Part shown: in pieces, positions 6,717-8,776 of the stretch | How positions within the stretch are numbered: position 1 is the first letter of the stretch | How the letters are laid out: the number at the start of each line of letters is the position of its first letter | NCBI GenBank assembly: GCA_913055925.1 | Contig: CAJXLH010000104.1 | Span: 1-8,776, forward strand | DNA: 8,776 nt | Direction: 5' to 3' | DNA from: an uncultured Maritalea sp. | GTDB lineage: Bacteria; Pseudomonadota; Alphaproteobacteria; Rhizobiales; Devosiaceae | Notes under the pieces: generated by a model | Databases searched by the model: none | Seen by the model: the letters and a program-made list of their open reading frames with translations, nothing else | What the model was told of the DNA's origin: nothing | Program-made: the position numbers and the translations under genes

Positions 6717-8756
6717 ATGACTTTGATGCAGCTTGAAAGCTATGCGGTGGGCAAATGGGTGGGACCATCTGTCAAACCGCGCAAAATCTACTCAGCCGTA
6801 ACGGGTGATGAAATCGCCGAGGCGGGTTCCGACGAACTTGATTTTCAGGCGATGATTGACCACGCCAAAAAGGTTGGTGGTCCAGCGCTACGGAAAATGA
6901 CATTTCACGATCGCGCGCGGAGACTAAAAGCACTCGCAACATATCTCGATGATCGTCGCGATCCGCTTTACGAGCTCTCTTATAAAACTGGCGCCACACT
7001 CGCCGACAGCAAGATCGACATCGATGGCGGTATAGGCACCATGTTCGTTTTCGCGTCGAAGGGTCGTCGTGAAATGCCCGATGCGCATATCTATCCTGAC
7101 GGCGATTTGGAAATTTTGTCGCGTGGGGGCAGCTTTTTGGGTCAACATTATTGCACGCCTCTGCTTGGCGTTGCGGTGCACATCAATGCGTTTAACTTCC
7201 CGGTTTGGGGGATGCTCGAAAAGCTGGCACCAACTTTGTTGGCTGGCGTTCCTGCTATCGTGAAACCGGCGACATCAACATCATATCTCACTGAAGCTTG
7301 TGTGAAGATGATGATCGAAAGCGGTATTTTCCCTGAAGGCTCGATCCAATTGATCATGGGCGGCACCGGCGATCTTCTCGATCGTTTGGACTGCCAAGAT
7401 GTGGTGAGTTTCACTGGTTCCGCCTACACGGCAACCAAGCTCAAGTCTAACCCGAACATCCTAAACAATGGCGTTCGTTTCGTGACGGAGCAAGATAGCT
7501 TGAACGCATCTGTTCTTGGACCCGATGCAGTGCCTGAGACGCCCGAGTTTGATCTCTTCATCAAAGAAGCGTCGCGGGAAATGACCACGAAGGCGGGTCA
7601 AAAATGTACCGCGATCCGCCGAATGATTGTGCCGGAGGCTCAGGTGCAATCGGTGATCGAAGCGCTAAGTGCGCGCCTTGCAAAAACGGTGATTGGCGAC
7701 CCGAGCGCTGACAGCACGCGCATGGGTGCGCTCGCCTCGCTCGATCAGAAAAAGGATGTGCTTGAAAAGGCGGCGGAGATTGGCAGCGAGTGCGAGCTCG
7801 CCTTTGGCAGCCAAAATGATTTGCAGCTGAACGGCAAGAGTCTCGACAATGGTGCGTTTGTTGCGCCGATGCTGTTCCATTGTAAAGACCCCGACAATGC
7901 AAGCATCGTGCACTCGACAGAAGCCTTCGGCCCTGTTGCTACTGTTATGGGTTACCGCGATCTTGATCATGCGATTGAACTTATGAACAAAGGTGGCGGC
8001 TCACTGGTCGCCTCGGTGATCACACGCGACGCATCTGTTGCGCAGCAACTCACAATGGGCGCGGGTGCTTTTCATGGCCGCCTATACTTCAACAACCGTG
8101 ATTCAATGAAAGAATCGACGGGGCACGGCTCACCGCTTCCGCACATGGTGCACGGTGGTCCGGGCCGTGCAGGCGGCGGTGAAGAGCTCGGTGGCATTCG
8201 CGGTGTAAAGCACTACATGCAACGCACAGCGGTACAGGGCAGCCCAGACATTTTGACCGGTATTGGCGGCACATATGTTAAAGGCGCAAGCTTTATCGAC
8301 GCTCCAGCGCATCCCTTTACGCGCACATTTAATGAGCTTCAAATTGGCGAGACCGTGCACACTGCGTCGCGCAAAATCACCATGGAAGACATTGAACATT
8401 TCGCGCATTTCACGGGCGACACGTTCTATGCACATATGGATGAAGAGGCAGCAGCAGCAAATCCATTTTTCCCGGGACGGGTGGCGCATGGCTATTTGCT
8501 TTTGAGTTTTGCAGCTGGCTTGTTTGTGGAGCCAAATCCCGGACCTGTTCTTGCAAATACAGGCCTCAACGCCCTCAGCTTCCAGAAGCCAGTGAGCGCT
8601 GGCGACGAAGTGCGTGTCGTGATTACGGTTAAGCGCAAAACAAAGCGAACTGACGAATATGGCGAGGTGCGTTGGCACATCAATATGTTCAATCAAGACG
8701 ACGAACAAGTTGCCGAATATGAGCTTTTGACCATGGTGGCGTTTGAGCGTACATAG
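6717..8756 (+). CDS. paaZ: Bifunctional oxepin-CoA hydrolase / 3-oxo-5,6-dehydrosuberyl-CoA semialdehyde dehydrogenase PaaZ
   Basis: PaaZ opens the oxepin-CoA ring by hydrolysis and oxidises the resulting aldehyde with NADP+ to 3-oxo-5,6-dehydrosuberyl-CoA. The 679-residue protein matches the two-domain family (E. coli 681). The aldehyde dehydrogenase domain (about 1-520) has INAFNFPVWG (156-165), FTGS (232-235), the general base Glu258 in VTEQDSLN, and the nucleophile Cys297 in GQKCTAIRR. The glycine-rich HGGPGRAGGGEELGGIRG (479-496) is characteristic. The C-terminal MaoC-like hotdog domain (about 530-679) has FTGDTFYAHMD with Asp568 and His573, at the spacing of the E. coli hydrolase pair Asp561/His566, then FFPGRVAHGYL (584-594). 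Both active sites are intact, so the reactive aldehyde should be channelled and oxidised rather than cyclising. It follows the P450 by 12 bp, in the rightward operon. Confidence 0.97.
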   Translation: MTLMQLESYAVGKWVGPSVKPRKIYSAVTGDEIAEAGSDELDFQAMIDHAKKVGGPALRKMTFHDRARRLKALATYLDDRRDPLYELSYKTGATLADSKIDIDGGIGTMFVFASKGRREMPDAHIYPDGDLEILSRGGSFLGQHYCTPLLGVAVHINAFNFPVWGMLEKLAPTLLAGVPAIVKPATSTSYLTEACVKMMIESGIFPEGSIQLIMGGTGDLLDRLDCQDVVSFTGSAYTATKLKSNPNILNNGVRFVTEQDSLNASVLGPDAVPETPEFDLFIKEASREMTTKAGQKCTAIRRMIVPEAQVQSVIEALSARLAKTVIGDPSADSTRMGALASLDQKKDVLEKAAEIGSECELAFGSQNDLQLNGKSLDNGAFVAPMLFHCKDPDNASIVHSTEAFGPVATVMGYRDLDHAIELMNKGGGSLVASVITRDASVAQQLTMGAGAFHGRLYFNNRDSMKESTGHGSPLPHMVHGGPGRAGGGEELGGIRGVKHYMQRTAVQGSPDILTGIGGTYVKGASFIDAPAHPFTRTFNELQIGETVHTASRKITMEDIEHFAHFTGDTFYAHMDEEAAAANPFFPGRVAHGYLLLSFAAGLFVEPNPGPVLANTGLNALSFQKPVSAGDEVRVVITVKRKTKRTDEYGEVRWHINMFNQDDEQVAEYELLTMVAFERT

Positions 8757-8762
8757 GAGGGC

Positions 8763-8776
8763 ATGAGTTCAACATC
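8763..8776 (+). CDS. Start of a further gene, truncated by the right edge
   Basis: An ATG at 8763-8765 opens a frame reading M-S-S-T before the window ends. The sequence AGGAGG (8755-8760) overlaps the paaZ stop and is a perfect Shine-Dalgarno, but it lies only 2 nt before this ATG, closer than usual. Either the start tolerates the short spacing or the true start lies past the edge. The product cannot be identified from these codons. Given its neighbours, another paa gene is plausible but not shown. Confidence 0.45.

Noticed and set aside
8130..8708. Open minus-strand frame of 192 codons inside paaZ
   Set aside because: It lies opposite conserved PaaZ coding sequence; the Cys/His-rich translation looks like a reverse-frame shadow and has no family signature.
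1..8776. Mobile elements, CRISPR arrays, tRNA genes or long repeats
   Set aside because: No transposase, terminal inverted repeats, regularly spaced repeats or tRNA-like cloverleaf were seen; the window is almost fully coding with coherent metabolic genes.

Overview
This window is a catabolic gene cluster for aerobic degradation of phenylacetate through CoA thioesters (the paa pathway). Moderate GC content, the protein families and the gene layout suggest a proteobacterium, most likely an alphaproteobacterium. That placement is inference from gene content and protein style, since the window has no rRNA or other marker gene.

The layout is two divergent operons separated by a short control region at about 3314-3456. 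The minus-strand operon reads leftward: paaG (ring-epoxide isomerase), paaI (hotdog thioesterase), paaJ/pcaF-type thiolase, then paaK (phenylacetate-CoA ligase), whose C-terminal third runs off the left edge. The plus-strand operon reads rightward: a fused enoyl-CoA hydratase/3-hydroxyacyl-CoA dehydrogenase that probably does the work of both PaaF and PaaH, a cytochrome P450, paaZ (bifunctional ring-opening enzyme), and the first codons of a further gene at the right edge. Within the operons, junctions are 1-4 bp overlaps or gaps of 12-20 bp, so the genes look co-transcribed and partly translationally coupled. No gene-free stretch exceeds about 145 bp.

The enzymes work together as follows. 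PaaK makes phenylacetyl-CoA. A ring epoxidase (PaaABCDE, not in this window) makes the 1,2-epoxide. PaaG isomerises it to the oxepin. PaaZ hydrolyses the ring and oxidises the aldehyde. The thiolase then cleaves 3-oxo-5,6-dehydrosuberyl-CoA, later steps need hydratase and dehydrogenase activity (the fusion protein), and the thiolase finishes with 3-oxoadipyl-CoA to give succinyl-CoA and acetyl-CoA. PaaI rescues CoA from dead-end thioesters. The catalytic residues I can place are all present, so the cluster looks functional.

The least expected element is the P450. It is not part of the textbook pathway, yet its GTG start overlaps the preceding stop codon and it sits directly before paaZ. The divergent control region also holds a good dyad (ACCGACTGGTTGGT) overlapping predicted promoter elements for both operons, a plausible operator for a TetR-family PaaR-like repressor.
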